Counted from the first letter of the stretch, positions 31,624 to 41,808 are shown. The stretch is DNA of 44,572 bases from Carboxylicivirga sp. (GCA_025210475.1 JAOARW010000007.1:1-44572), one strand, 5' to 3'. Notes: generated by a model from the sequence alone, not told the origin. Numbers and translations: made by a program.

Positions 31624-33645
31624 ATGCACAGGTATTTATTGGTATTTCTATTAGTCGCACTGTTTGGTAGTACGGGCATTGTATCGCAAACATCCTTGAA
31701 AAAATGTACAGCAAAGCTGGAAAATGATACATTAATTGTTTCAAACGATATGATTGAAGCATTGTACTTATGGAACAATGGCGATTTAATTAATTATTCA
31801 GTAAAAGATGTGAATAGTGGTAAGATTCTGAAATTTCAAAAGCCTGACAAGTCTGGTTTTGGAATGTCAGGCATTAAAGGAGTGGCAAAAAATGGGCAGA
31901 TTCAAATTTCGGAAGAAGGTGGACCTTTATATAAAGATCACATAGCAGTTGAAGTCGTTACAAATTTTGATAATGTTAGTTTGAAAAGAATTTTGCGTAT
32001 CTACCCGGGTGCCAGTGCTGTTATTACAGATTTTTACCTCAAAGCCTTGTCGGAGATAAAAACATCAGAAAAAGTTGCAGATTCTTACATGAACAAGTTG
32101 GATTTTGGAGCTAAGAATTTGGTGTACAAAGCGATTGGTTTTACAGGACAAACGGATTATTTTAATAACCTCGTTGAAGAAAAAGAGGTGATGAGTTACT
32201 CCCGCATTCCGATGAATGGTAATATTCTGACCATAAAAAAGCCACAGGACAAATTGGGATTGTTTTTGTATAAAAAGGCACCGTTAAGAGAAGCTTATGC
32301 CAGTCATGCAGGAATTGACTTTGAGGCCCATGGAAGTCGCATTGATGTGTTGGGAGTAGGTTGTGATCTGAAGGATTTGAAAACGGATCAATGGACAAAG
32401 GCTTATTCTTTGGGATTGGGAATGGCAGCATCAGATAATGAATTAGATTTGCTAAAAGCCATTCGTCAGATGCAAATGGCGGAGCACACTTATGTTGTTG
32501 GACGCGATGATATGGTAATGATGAACACTTGGGGCGATCGATCGAAAGATGGTCGAATGAGCGAACGTTTTATCATGAATGAACTGGATAAATGTAAGGA
32601 ATTAGGTGTAACTCATTTTCAACTCGATGATGGTTGGCAGGCCGGCTTGTCTCACAATTCGGCTTTTAAAGGTAAAAATAAAGCCTGGGAAAAATGGGCT
32701 GTTGAGGATTGGTTACCGCATGCAGAACGTTTTCCTAACGGACTGGAACCGTTGGTGAAAAAGGCTAAAAAGCTTAATATTCAGTTGGGCCTCTGGTTTA
32801 ATCCCAGCTCGCATAATGATTACGAAGCCTGGGAAAATGATGCGGATATCCTGATTGGTTTATACCGGCGTTATGACATTCGGATATTTAAGATTGATGG
32901 CATGCAAATCAATAATAAACTAGGAGAGGAGCGCTTTCTGAAGTTTTATAATAAAGTAATTAATGAAACAGAAGGGGAGGTTTTCTTTAATTTGGATGTG
33001 ACAGCAGGCAAGCGATTTGGTTATCATTTCCTGCATGCTAATCACAATATCTTTCTCGAAAACCGATATACAGATTCCCGTTCTTACTACCCATTCCGTA
33101 CCCTGCGCAACTTATGGATGTTGAGTAAATATGTGCCCGCGCAATGTCTGCAGATTGAGTTTTTGAACAAGTGGCGAAATCAACAGAAATATGGAGAAGA
33201 TGAGCTGGCACCCAATCAAATGCCGTTTGGTTATTTGTTTGCAACCACCTGTATCGCTCAGCCATTGGCCTGGTTCGAAGTAAGCGGATTGCCCGCAGAA
33301 GCCTATGAGGTTGCTCCATTGATTAAGCAATACAATAAAATAAGAAGCGACCTGCACAAAGGTTGTATATTACCCGTTGGTGAAATGCCTGATGGTTATA
33401 GCTGGACAGGATTTCAGAGCATTATTGATGACAAGACCGGTTACCTGATGATTTATCGCGAAAAGACTGGTAGTATAAAAGGCAGGCTAAAAACCTGGCT
33501 GAAACCGGGACAAACGGTTCTGTTGACCAAAGTGTTTGGTGAAGGAGCTGAAGAGAAGAAGTTATCAATTAAAGATGGTGGTTTTATCGATGTTGAGTTG
33601 CCTGGTGATAATACATTTGTTTTATACACTTATAAAGTTTTATAA
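31624..33645 (+). CDS. GH36-like alpha-galactosidase (clan GH-D), exported
   Basis: This 673-residue protein has a signal peptide ending IVSQ (about residue 22). An N-terminal beta-supersandwich (about 25-280) precedes a TIM barrel (about 290-590), then a C-terminal beta domain. Clan GH-D signatures are MNTWGDRSKDGRMSE, THFQLDDGWQAG and LGLWFNPSSHNDY. Asp425 in IFKIDGMQ is in the position of the nucleophile and Asp484 in NRYTDSRSY in that of the acid/base. It would release alpha-linked galactose or a related alpha-sugar. The sequence is divergent enough that another alpha-glycosidase activity (for example N-acetylgalactosaminidase) is possible. It has its own promoter and terminator, and no transporter or kinase for galactose is next to it. 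Confidence 0.75.
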   Translation: MHRYLLVFLLVALFGSTGIVSQTSLKKCTAKLENDTLIVSNDMIEALYLWNNGDLINYSVKDVNSGKILKFQKPDKSGFGMSGIKGVAKNGQIQISEEGGPLYKDHIAVEVVTNFDNVSLKRILRIYPGASAVITDFYLKALSEIKTSEKVADSYMNKLDFGAKNLVYKAIGFTGQTDYFNNLVEEKEVMSYSRIPMNGNILTIKKPQDKLGLFLYKKAPLREAYASHAGIDFEAHGSRIDVLGVGCDLKDLKTDQWTKAYSLGLGMAASDNELDLLKAIRQMQMAEHTYVVGRDDMVMMNTWGDRSKDGRMSERFIMNELDKCKELGVTHFQLDDGWQAGLSHNSAFKGKNKAWEKWAVEDWLPHAERFPNGLEPLVKKAKKLNIQLGLWFNPSSHNDYEAWENDADILIGLYRRYDIRIFKIDGMQINNKLGEERFLKFYNKVINETEGEVFFNLDVTAGKRFGYHFLHANHNIFLENRYTDSRSYYPFRTLRNLWMLSKYVPAQCLQIEFLNKWRNQQKYGEDELAPNQMPFGYLFATTCIAQPLAWFEVSGLPAEAYEVAPLIKQYNKIRSDLHKGCILPVGEMPDGYSWTGFQSIIDDKTGYLMIYREKTGSIKGRLKTWLKPGQTVLLTKVFGEGAEEKKLSIKDGGFIDVELPGDNTFVLYTYKVL

Positions 33646-33977
33646 AAAGAGGGTATAGAAAATATTGATCAACGTTTTCAGTACCACATTAAAAGGCAAA
33701 TTAAAATCGTAAAATAGCGTTATCTGGCTTCGACAAATACTGAATAATGGAGCTGTTGTTTTTTAGCAACAGCTTAATTTAGCTGTGTTTCGATTCGAAA
33801 AATTGATAAGCTTAAATCTGTCAAATTGTATCTGATTTTTTGCTTAAATAATCAAATCAATCATTTTTCTAAAATGAAATGCAAAGTTTATGAACCGCAA
33901 ATATTAAAAACATTTTTAATGTTTTTTCGATCAAAACAATATCTTTGGCGACTTAAATATCCGATCGGGGAGAAAAA
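33646..33977. other. Intergenic region before the ECF sigma gene
   Basis: This stretch of 332 nt carries no gene. It includes a hairpin at 33751-33774 and, near its end, TATCTTTG at 33940-33947, which matches the -7 consensus 30 nt before the ECF sigma ATG but has no TTG at the right distance. Other parts are A/T-rich without clear structure. Confidence 0.5.
33751..33780 (+). terminator. Probable terminator after the GH36-like gene
   Basis: AGCTGTTG (33751-33758) / CAACAGCT (33767-33774) is a perfect 8-bp stem followed by TAATTT, a poor T-tract. It lies about 105 nt after the stop. Confidence 0.55.
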
Positions 33978-34544
33978 ATGATCAACACAGAGGACTTTAA
34001 TAGTTTTAAAAAAGGAGATAAAAGACTATTTAAACAAGTATTTGATAGCTTTTATAAGGGACTATTTTTGTTCGCTCGTAAGTATATTGCTTCCGATTCT
34101 GAGGTAGAAGATTTGCTGCAGGAAGTGTTTGTAATGCTGTGGGAAAAGAAGGATCAACTGGCAGATGCCATGTCACTCAAAGCTTTTTTGTATGTAAGTG
34201 TTCGCAATAAAGCGCTTAATAAACTCCGGCATCAGAAGGTGGTGGATGAGCATCAAAAAGAGATGTTGCTCAACTTATCGGGAGAAGCATTTTATAAGGA
34301 AAACTTAATTGAGGAAGAAACTTATCGTCTTTTATTAAATGCGATAGATACACTGCCGGTACAAACCAGGCGCGTGTGTCAGATGGTGATGAATGGAGCA
34401 CGCAATGTTGATATTGCAGAGGAACTGGAAATTTCAAAACACACTGTAAAATACCATAAACAACAGGCTTTTTCGGTACTTCGTGAGAAGTTGAGTGATT
34501 ATGTTTATGTACTGCCAATTTTAATTGCACTTTTTGAGACTTGA
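33978..34544 (+). CDS. ECF-type RNA polymerase sigma factor
   Basis: This 188-residue sigma-70 family protein has region 2 at about 12-85 (FARKYIASDSEVEDLLQEVF and FLYVSVRNKALNKLRHQK) and region 4 at about 120-175 (LPVQTRRVCQMVMNGARNVD, AEELEISKHTVKYHKQQA). Length and the lack of region 3 fit the ECF-sigma/FecR group of Bacteroidetes. The next gene encodes a FecR anti-sigma factor and the one after a SusC with an STN domain, so the sigma factor is expected to activate the SusCD genes when the receptor binds substrate. The ATG at 33978 follows a purine-rich leader GGGGAGAAAA. Confidence 0.93.
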   Translation: MINTEDFNSFKKGDKRLFKQVFDSFYKGLFLFARKYIASDSEVEDLLQEVFVMLWEKKDQLADAMSLKAFLYVSVRNKALNKLRHQKVVDEHQKEMLLNLSGEAFYKENLIEEETYRLLLNAIDTLPVQTRRVCQMVMNGARNVDIAEELEISKHTVKYHKQQAFSVLREKLSDYVYVLPILIALFET

Positions 34545-34671
34545 TTGTTTTGAACATACCTTTTCTGTCACGATGATATCTCTGGCTAACACTTTTTTCT
34601 CAAAAAAATTACTTTTTCACTATCCCTATTTCATTTTCAGGTTTTCTAATTATTAGACAAGTATTTTTAGG

Positions 34672-35877
34672 ATGAAGCAGACTAAAGATTATATTCGAAT
34701 ATCGCAGTTGCTGGCAAAGGAAATGTCGGAAAGCATGAGTGCTGAAGATATGGAGGAGTTAAAGCGATGGCAGGCAGAAAGCGGCGGACATGCTCAACTG
34801 ATTGAATCAATAAAAAAAAGTGGTTCATTGGATGAGAAACAGGCTTCATATGCGCAAATCGATTCGAATAAAGCCTGGGAGAAACTAAATGCCAAACTAA
34901 TTGCTCAGGAGGTGGTTGACAAGCCAAGGGTGCTGCCAATTGTACTGAAAATTGCAGCTGCTCTTTTGTTTCCAGTTGCCATATTGTCTGTTCTTTGGAT
35001 GTACGATCCACCTGAAGAGCAATTGGCAGAACACAAGCTTGAAACCATTATGCCGGGGTCGGATAAAGCGGTATTGTTATTACCAGATGGCACAAGCTGG
35101 AATTTGGATTCAACGGTTGATTCAGTTTTATTCTCTGAAGGACAAACCGAAATACACAACTCTAATAAACAGTTGATCTATCATTCAAATGCCGGAGCTG
35201 AAAATACAAGCATGGCAGAGGAATGGCATAAGTTAATTATACCTAAGGGAGGAACCTATCATCTTGTTTTAGCCGATGGAACATCTGTTTGGTTAAATTC
35301 CGAAAGCGAGCTTGAATACACAAAACAATTGCATAGTGCAGTAAGGTTAGTGAAGCTGAAAGGTGAAGCTTATTTTGACGTGAGCGAAGATAAAAACAGG
35401 CCTTTTGTTGTGGAATCACCAAAAATGGATATCCGGGTTTATGGAACTCAGTTTAATATTAAGGCTTATAAGGATGATAAAGTTTCGGAGGCTACATTAG
35501 TGGAAGGAAGTGTTGGTGTGAAACTGAAAAATGAAGCAGGGGTTTTAAACGAACACATGTTAAAGCCTGATATGCAAATTAGTTTTCAACACGGCATGAC
35601 CCATGGGGTGATCCGAAATGTAAAGGCTTGTAACTATGCAGCCTGGAAAGATGGAATTTTCAGATTTAACGATGAAGAGTTATCTGAGATATTAAAAACA
35701 TTGGCCCGCTGGTACGATGTGGATGTCTTTTACCAAAATCAGAGTGTGAAACAAATTCGCTTTAGTGGTGAGATGAAGCGATTTGATAATTTAGATACGA
35801 TTCTGAAACTGATGGAAATAGGTTCAGATGTAGCATTTGAAATTAACGAAAGAACAATAATAGCAAGGGAAAAATAA
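34672..35877 (+). CDS. FecR-family anti-sigma factor
   Basis: This 401-residue inner-membrane protein has a cytoplasmic N-terminus of about 85 residues that should bind the ECF sigma factor. One membrane helix follows at about 85-105 (LPIVLKIAAALLFPVAILSV). The periplasmic FecR domain covers about 185-290 (IIPKGGTYHLVLADGTSVWL followed by RPFVVESPKMDIRVYGTQFN), and a C-terminal DUF4974-type domain about 325-400 interacts with the STN domain of the receptor. It lies 127 nt after the sigma gene and 98 nt before the SusC gene, with a hairpin in the latter gap. Confidence 0.93.
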   Translation: MKQTKDYIRISQLLAKEMSESMSAEDMEELKRWQAESGGHAQLIESIKKSGSLDEKQASYAQIDSNKAWEKLNAKLIAQEVVDKPRVLPIVLKIAAALLFPVAILSVLWMYDPPEEQLAEHKLETIMPGSDKAVLLLPDGTSWNLDSTVDSVLFSEGQTEIHNSNKQLIYHSNAGAENTSMAEEWHKLIIPKGGTYHLVLADGTSVWLNSESELEYTKQLHSAVRLVKLKGEAYFDVSEDKNRPFVVESPKMDIRVYGTQFNIKAYKDDKVSEATLVEGSVGVKLKNEAGVLNEHMLKPDMQISFQHGMTHGVIRNVKACNYAAWKDGIFRFNDEELSEILKTLARWYDVDVFYQNQSVKQIRFSGEMKRFDNLDTILKLMEIGSDVAFEINERTIIAREK

Positions 35878-35894
35878 TTTTATTGAAATATAAA

Positions 35895-35928
35895 AACCCG
35901 GAGCGATGCGCCAACATGATTCCGGGTT
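35895..35928 (+). other. Hairpin between FecR and SusC genes
   Basis: AACCCGG (35895-35901) / CCGGGTT (35922-35928) with a 20-nt loop forms a stable stem. No T-run follows, so it may attenuate, protect the SusC transcript end, or partially terminate. Confidence 0.5.
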
Positions 35929-35975
35929 AAATGAATACGGTGTATTCAATGTTTAATTTAATTCATTACAAATCT

Positions 35976-38900
35976 ATGAAAAAAGAAATGGATTCGAGCC
36001 TTCTTTTGCCCAAAAGAAGGCATCGAAAAATCTACTTGATTATGAAGAACATGCTTATTCTTCTGTTTGTGTTTAACCTTGGCCTTCATGCCAAAGGTTT
36101 GTCACAGGAAGTTAAGAAAGCCCGGTACATCAACGCTACACTGGTTGAGGTATTTGAGGACCTGAAAGAACAGTCGGGTTTTGGCATCCTGTATAAACTG
36201 CACGAATTAGAAGCTGATGTACGGGTTAATTTAGATAAAGAAAACGCGACGGTACAAGAGGTCTTAAATGAAGTTCTGAGAAATACCGACATGCATTTTA
36301 AGTTGCAGGATGATGTTATCGTTATCTATAAAGAGAAAACGGCATTTATTCAGAAGAAGGATGATAAACTGATCAAAGGTAAAATCCTGGATGAGAACGG
36401 AGATCCATTACCCGGCGCCAATATCATTGTTCAGGAAACAGGAAGTGGTACAATTACCGATACCAAAGGGGAGTTTGTTTTAAATGTTAAAACACTACCG
36501 GTAACTTTGAATGTGACATTTATCGGTTTCGAAACAAAAAAAATCAAACTTGAGAACAACGAATACCTGAAATTAAAGTTGATTTCTGCTTTAAATGATT
36601 TAATGGAGGTGGTTGTTACTGGTTATGGAGAAATTGAAAAACGCAAGCTTTCAAGCTCTGTTAGTACCATCAAAGGAGAGGATGTTATTGAGTTAGGAAC
36701 TTCCAATGTGGATCAAATGCTGGAAGGTAAAATCGCCGGTTTGGTTTCGATGGAAAACACAGGAACACCCGGTGCAGCTCCAAAGATTCGTATTCGAGGC
36801 AACAGCTCTATTACCGGTAATCGTGAGCCGTTATGGGTAGTTGATGGTATTATTCTGGATGATCCGGTTGAAATATCAGCTGCTGAATTAAACAGTGCCG
36901 ACCACGTTAACCTGATTGGTAATGCGATTAGTAGTCTTAACCCTGAAGATATTGAGCGTATTGACGTATTGAAAGATGCATCAGCTACGGCCATTTATGG
37001 TACCAAAGCTGCGAATGGTGTGATCGTTGTAACCACTAAAAAAGGAAAAGGTGGTGGAATGAATGTTCAGTATACCAACCGATTTTCAGTGAAAACAAAG
37101 CCAAGCTATGATCAATTAAACCTGATGAATAGTGCGGATCGTATAGCTGTATCCCAGGAGATTTTCGAACGAGGTCTAAGTTACTTGACCTTACCAGCCC
37201 CCACTTCTTTCGAAGGAGCTATGTACGATTGGTGGAGCCACAGCATTACCTTTGATGAATACCAAGCTCAGCTCTTAAAGTATCAGAAACAAAACACTGA
37301 TTGGTTTGATGTTTTATTTGAAAATAGCTTGTCGCAAAAGCATAATGTTTCTTTCTCTGGTTCATCTGGAAAACTAAACTATTATGCCTCATTGTCGTAT
37401 CAGGATGATCAGGGAACTGTTAAGGGAGAGGAGTATAAGAAGTACAATGCTTTTACAAAGTTGATATTCAAATTTAATAAAAAACTGAGCCTTCAATTAA
37501 GTTTAAGAGCTTCTGATAGCAACAAAGATTACTTACATACTAGTGTTGATGCTTATCAGTATGCTTATAAAACAAGTAGAGCCTTGGCTCCTTATGATGA
37601 AAATGGTGATCTACTGTTTTATAATCGTTCTAATGGAAACAATGGAACGTACCTAAGGTATAATGTGCTTGGTGAAATAGCGAATAGTGGTCGTGAAATA
37701 GAAAATCGATCGTGGAATTTATCAAGTTTTTTAAAGTATAAAGTAACTGATTGGTTGCGATATGAAAATACAATAGGTTATAATGTAAGTAACACAACTG
37801 AAGAATCCTATGTAAATAACCAAAGCTATTATATAGCTAAATTGCGCAGATGTAATCTGGAAGACTTTGACGTGTTTGATGAAGGTTTAGCTCAAGAAAC
37901 AGAGATGCCTTTTGGTGGTATATTAAACAGAAATACAACCAGTAATTCAAGCTATACATTCCGTAATAGTTTGCGTTTGCATAAGCGTTTATCGAAAAAT
38001 GAATTTGATGTTAATATAGGTAATGAAATAAGAAGTAATACTTATTCAGGATATCAAATGTCGCGTGGAGGTTATTATCCAGAAAGAGGATTAACCTTTG
38101 CTCAAATTGATCATACCAGATACCCTAAATATGCCAGCTGGGTCAAAAGAAATCCGGATAAAGCAATCAATAATGTACAGAATTATTTAAGTTATTATGC
38201 GACTTTTATTTATGCCTATGACAATCGTTATAGTGTGAATTTTAATTACCGTACAGATGGTAGTAATGCTTTTGGTCAGGCTAAAAGCAACAAATTTCTA
38301 CCAGTTTACAGTTCTTCCTTTAGATGGAACGGACATAACGAAAGGTTTATGGCAAATGTTAATTGGATAAGTAACCTGTCATTGCGAGGAAGTTATGGTA
38401 TTCAGGGTAGTGTTCATCCCGATATGACACCGAATTTGATTGTGAAGCAGGAGCCAATTGATCCAATTTCAACAGAGTTTGGTTCTTCAATAGTTAGGCT
38501 TCCTAATCCAAAACTTCGTTGGGAAAAAACAAAATCTTACAATATAGGTCTTGATTTAGGTCTTTTTAGAAATAAGTTTACGCTTACTGCCGAATATTAC
38601 CATAAAAAAGGTGAAGATCAGATTGTGTCTAAACGTGTAAGTTCGATATCTGGCGTCAATAGCATTTCTATTAATGCCGGAGATATTGTCAATAAAGGTT
38701 ATGAGTTGGCAATTAATGCAACTTTATTAGAAAAGAATGTTTTTTTATTAAGTACGAATATTATTGGATTTAAAAACACTAACGAGGTCTTAACTTCTAA
38801 TAATGAAGATACCTATACTTGGATGGATTACGTTTCTGGTAATGCTTATTTGCCCGGAAATCCGGTAGATGGTTTTTATAGTTACCGATTTGGAGGATTG

Positions 38901-39542
38901 AATGACAAGGGATTGCCTACATTTGAAGGTATTGATCCCGAAGATGGAGCGACTAAAGAGGAGCGTTTTGAGAAGATGTTTGTTTACAGTGGACAACGTA
39001 CTCCTGATGTATCTGGTTCTTTTAGTGTATTTGCCAAGTATAAAAGACTCCGATTGAACTGTTTATTCTCATATAGTTTAGGAGCAAAAATCCGCTTGAA
39101 TAATTTGTATAGTGCTATGGGACAAAGGTTACCACAACCCTATCAGAATATGACTGCTGATTTTGTTAACAGGTGGCGTCAGGCAGGCGATGAAGACCAT
39201 AAGATTATTCCAACATTATCAAGTGATAAAATGTCAGTTCGAACATCCAAGTACGAAAATTATATTGGAAATAACTTCTGGCAGATGTATAACCATGCTG
39301 ATATGCGTGTTGTTTCTGCTGATTATCTGAAACTAAGTAATATTACATTAGCCTACGATCTGAGTGACGGTTTATGCAAAAAGTTAAGACTTAAACATGT
39401 GACTTTACGGGCTGAGGGACGCTCTTTACATACTTGGGCGTCGAAAGAATTAAATGGTCAGGATCCTGATCATGCAAGTTTTGGATATAATACCGTGCCT
39501 GCAACGCCAACATATAGTTTCGGAGTGGATATTAAATTTTAA
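35976..39542 (+). CDS. SusC/RagA-like TonB-dependent receptor with STN domain
   Basis: The 1188-residue protein begins with a long basic leader and membrane-export segment (MKNMLILLFVFNLGLHAKGL at about residues 23-42). An STN domain follows (about 50-105: LVEVFEDLKEQSGFGILYKL), then a carboxypeptidase-regulatory-like domain (about 120-200) and the plug with VVVTGYGEIEKRKLSSSVST and DVLKDASATAIYGTKAANGV. The barrel ends with TYSFGVDIKF. STN makes it a signalling receptor that can report to FecR. The start 35976 (MKKEMDSS) is preferred over 35931, 15 codons upstream, because of the typical MKK start. It pairs with the SusD that follows 6 nt later. Confidence 0.93.
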   Translation: MKKEMDSSLLLPKRRHRKIYLIMKNMLILLFVFNLGLHAKGLSQEVKKARYINATLVEVFEDLKEQSGFGILYKLHELEADVRVNLDKENATVQEVLNEVLRNTDMHFKLQDDVIVIYKEKTAFIQKKDDKLIKGKILDENGDPLPGANIIVQETGSGTITDTKGEFVLNVKTLPVTLNVTFIGFETKKIKLENNEYLKLKLISALNDLMEVVVTGYGEIEKRKLSSSVSTIKGEDVIELGTSNVDQMLEGKIAGLVSMENTGTPGAAPKIRIRGNSSITGNREPLWVVDGIILDDPVEISAAELNSADHVNLIGNAISSLNPEDIERIDVLKDASATAIYGTKAANGVIVVTTKKGKGGGMNVQYTNRFSVKTKPSYDQLNLMNSADRIAVSQEIFERGLSYLTLPAPTSFEGAMYDWWSHSITFDEYQAQLLKYQKQNTDWFDVLFENSLSQKHNVSFSGSSGKLNYYASLSYQDDQGTVKGEEYKKYNAFTKLIFKFNKKLSLQLSLRASDSNKDYLHTSVDAYQYAYKTSRALAPYDENGDLLFYNRSNGNNGTYLRYNVLGEIANSGREIENRSWNLSSFLKYKVTDWLRYENTIGYNVSNTTEESYVNNQSYYIAKLRRCNLEDFDVFDEGLAQETEMPFGGILNRNTTSNSSYTFRNSLRLHKRLSKNEFDVNIGNEIRSNTYSGYQMSRGGYYPERGLTFAQIDHTRYPKYASWVKRNPDKAINNVQNYLSYYATFIYAYDNRYSVNFNYRTDGSNAFGQAKSNKFLPVYSSSFRWNGHNERFMANVNWISNLSLRGSYGIQGSVHPDMTPNLIVKQEPIDPISTEFGSSIVRLPNPKLRWEKTKSYNIGLDLGLFRNKFTLTAEYYHKKGEDQIVSKRVSSISGVNSISINAGDIVNKGYELAINATLLEKNVFLLSTNIIGFKNTNEVLTSNNEDTYTWMDYVSGNAYLPGNPVDGFYSYRFGGLNDKGLPTFEGIDPEDGATKEERFEKMFVYSGQRTPDVSGSFSVFAKYKRLRLNCLFSYSLGAKIRLNNLYSAMGQRLPQPYQNMTADFVNRWRQAGDEDHKIIPTLSSDKMSVRTSKYENYIGNNFWQMYNHADMRVVSADYLKLSNITLAYDLSDGLCKKLRLKHVTLRAEGRSLHTWASKELNGQDPDHASFGYNTVPATPTYSFGVDIKF

Positions 39543-39548
39543 TAAGCA

Positions 39549-40955
39549 ATGAAAAAAGTTTTAATATATATATTTAGTAGCTTGATCTTAGTTTCTTGCA
39601 GTGATTTCATGGAAGAAGTAAGCCAAGACCAAATTGTGCCTAAAACCACAAGTCATTTTAAAGAAGTATTATACAAAGAAGCTTACCGTAAGGATTATGG
39701 TAAGGAAATGGAATATCTTTCTTTAATGACTGATGAATTGGAACCTTTTAGATCATGGGGATCCGTAGATAATATCAATAAAGGATTTAGTTATTATACC
39801 TGGCAGGCGGACATTGAGACCCGTTATGATGGAGCATTGTTTTACGATATAGCCTGGGATATTTATTATTCACATATTCTGGCATGTAATATTGTTATTA
39901 ATACCATTGATGATATTGAAGGATCGGAAACTGAGAAAGATGATTTGTTGGGTGAAGCTTATTTTTTAAGAGCTTATGCATATTTTACCCTCGTCAATCT
40001 TTATGCCGAACCATTTGAGAAGGATAAGGTTGAATCGACATTAGGTGTGCCAATTAATACTTATCACGGAGTACAGGATAAAGTTTGGAAACGTAATACC
40101 TTAAAAGAGTGTTATGATTTAATTAATGATGATATCACTAAAGCTTATGAACTATTGAATAGTTCGAAAGTTGACAAAACGATCTTCAGAGTGAATGATG
40201 CGGCAGCAGCTTTATTAGCGAGTCGTATCTTTTTATATCAGAAAGATTATGAAAATACCACGAAGTATGCGAATTATGCGTTGAGTCTTAATTCAACCCT
40301 TTATAATTTTAATAAGGCAACGCAACCTATTCTAAATATGAATAACCCAGAAATTTTGTTTTCATACGGTGTATACGATAGTGATAGAGGTTTGCATTCC
40401 AATATGTTTACAAAAAGAGGATTTAAAGTGAGTTCTACTTTAATGTCACGTTATCAATCCGACGATCTAAGACCAGGGTTATTTTTTCATAACTTTTTTG
40501 GACGACGTAAAGCTCTAAAAAGTGATAATGCAGGTTCTACAGTATTTGGGAAAGCTATGAGAGTTGCTGAATTATATTTAAACAGAGCCGAAGCATATGC
40601 AAATTCTTCTAAAGAAGATAAGGCTATTGAGGATTTAGAGTTTCTACGAAGCTATCGAATTACTGGTGATTATGAGGTTGAATTAGGCGATTTAACTTTA
40701 CTTGAATATATTCAGGAAGAGCGATCGCGCGAATTATGTTTTGAGGAGCATCGTTGGTTTGACTTGCGTCGCACAACGCGTCCGGAAATCAGACATTCTA
40801 TTGCCCCAACACGTTCAGCAGATGAAGAAACATACGTTTTACAACAGGGTGATAAAGCCTATACCTTGCCAATTCCACAGGAAGCCATGGCTTTTAATAC
40901 GGAGTTAGTTAATAATGAACGTCCAGATAGAACACCTGTTACCAATGAAGATTAA
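39549..40955 (+). CDS. SusD/RagB-like substrate-binding lipoprotein
   Basis: This 468-residue outer-membrane lipoprotein has lipobox LVSC (Cys17). TPR-like helices (for example LLGEAYFLRAYAYFTLVNLY) and a C-terminal signature ERSRELCFEEHRWFDLRRT, then YTLPIPQEAMAFNTELVNNE, are typical of SusD. It forms the lid of the SusC barrel and captures ligand at the surface. The adjacent metallopeptidase genes point to peptides or proteins, not sugars, as ligand. The SusC stop lies 6 nt upstream, and the next gene starts 5 nt after the stop. Confidence 0.93.
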   Translation: MKKVLIYIFSSLILVSCSDFMEEVSQDQIVPKTTSHFKEVLYKEAYRKDYGKEMEYLSLMTDELEPFRSWGSVDNINKGFSYYTWQADIETRYDGALFYDIAWDIYYSHILACNIVINTIDDIEGSETEKDDLLGEAYFLRAYAYFTLVNLYAEPFEKDKVESTLGVPINTYHGVQDKVWKRNTLKECYDLINDDITKAYELLNSSKVDKTIFRVNDAAAALLASRIFLYQKDYENTTKYANYALSLNSTLYNFNKATQPILNMNNPEILFSYGVYDSDRGLHSNMFTKRGFKVSSTLMSRYQSDDLRPGLFFHNFFGRRKALKSDNAGSTVFGKAMRVAELYLNRAEAYANSSKEDKAIEDLEFLRSYRITGDYEVELGDLTLLEYIQEERSRELCFEEHRWFDLRRTTRPEIRHSIAPTRSADEETYVLQQGDKAYTLPIPQEAMAFNTELVNNERPDRTPVTNED

Positions 40956-40959
40956 AGCC

Positions 40960-41808
40960 ATGAAGCAATTTATATTTATAGTATTAAGCATTACACTATT
41001 GCTTGGTTGTAATGAAGACGAAGATTTAAACATCTTTGAAGTAAGTAATCCATATGAATTACCAACTGGTGATTCGGAGTTTGAACAATATCAGCGTGAT
41101 GTATTTAATAAATACAATTCATATTTGCTTGCTTCTTATGAAGATAAAGAATGTATGTGGAATGTTGACTTGATACAGGGAATTCGTGTGGTTCAACAGC
41201 CAGATGCTAATGTTTGGAATAAAATGCCGGAGGTAATTGAGAAGTTATTCTATAGTAGCTATAGCTCTGAATTTCTGAAGAAATATTCACCATTTAAATT
41301 TCTTTTGGCTGATACGGTTCATACCAATTCAATTAAAGATTGGCCTGTTTGGTCAGGACGAGATTATATACTCTTATCGAAAGTTAACGATGAATTGTTT
41401 GACTATAGCGACGAAGAAGAATTACAGCTTAAGGCTAAACTGCACGGTTGCTTCTGGGGATTATACAGGCATAAATACGAGCGTTTTGTCATGACAAAGG
41501 GTTGGTACGAAGTAGGAGGGGATAACTATAATAAAAAAATTGCAATGTTAAGAACTTCTAAAGAAGAAGAGGATAAAGTGAATCCTGATCCGAAAAAATT
41601 TGGTTTTTGGGCAACAGTATCAGATGGTAATAATGACTTTACACCTGATGAAAATGAGGACGTAGCTCAATATGTGGAAAATATTGTATTGTTATCGGAT
41701 GAGGAGTTGGTAGAAGCGATTGATGGCTGGCCATTAATGAAGCAGAAAGTTAACATTATCAAACAATTTTTTGTCGACGAGTATAACATCGACTTGTCAG
41801 CAATATAA
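40960..41808 (+). CDS. Metallopeptidase-like (Mx1-type) lipoprotein lacking HExxH
   Basis: This 282-residue lipoprotein has lipobox LLGC (Cys17), so ATG 40960 is chosen over the ATG at 40915, which overlaps the SusD gene. The overall layout matches the putative zinc-binding metallopeptidases (PF15890-like) encoded next to SusCD pairs. That layout includes a strand region FKFLLADTVH, a helix where HExxH should sit, then GFWATVS and a C-terminal helix QKVNIIKQFFVDEYNIDL. The helix reads KLHGCFWGLYRH: His162 remains but Glu and the second His of HExxH are absent. It is probably a non-catalytic binding paralogue. The family assignment is by overall pattern and not certain. Confidence 0.6.
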   Translation: MKQFIFIVLSITLLLGCNEDEDLNIFEVSNPYELPTGDSEFEQYQRDVFNKYNSYLLASYEDKECMWNVDLIQGIRVVQQPDANVWNKMPEVIEKLFYSSYSSEFLKKYSPFKFLLADTVHTNSIKDWPVWSGRDYILLSKVNDELFDYSDEEELQLKAKLHGCFWGLYRHKYERFVMTKGWYEVGGDNYNKKIAMLRTSKEEEDKVNPDPKKFGFWATVSDGNNDFTPDENEDVAQYVENIVLLSDEELVEAIDGWPLMKQKVNIIKQFFVDEYNIDLSAI

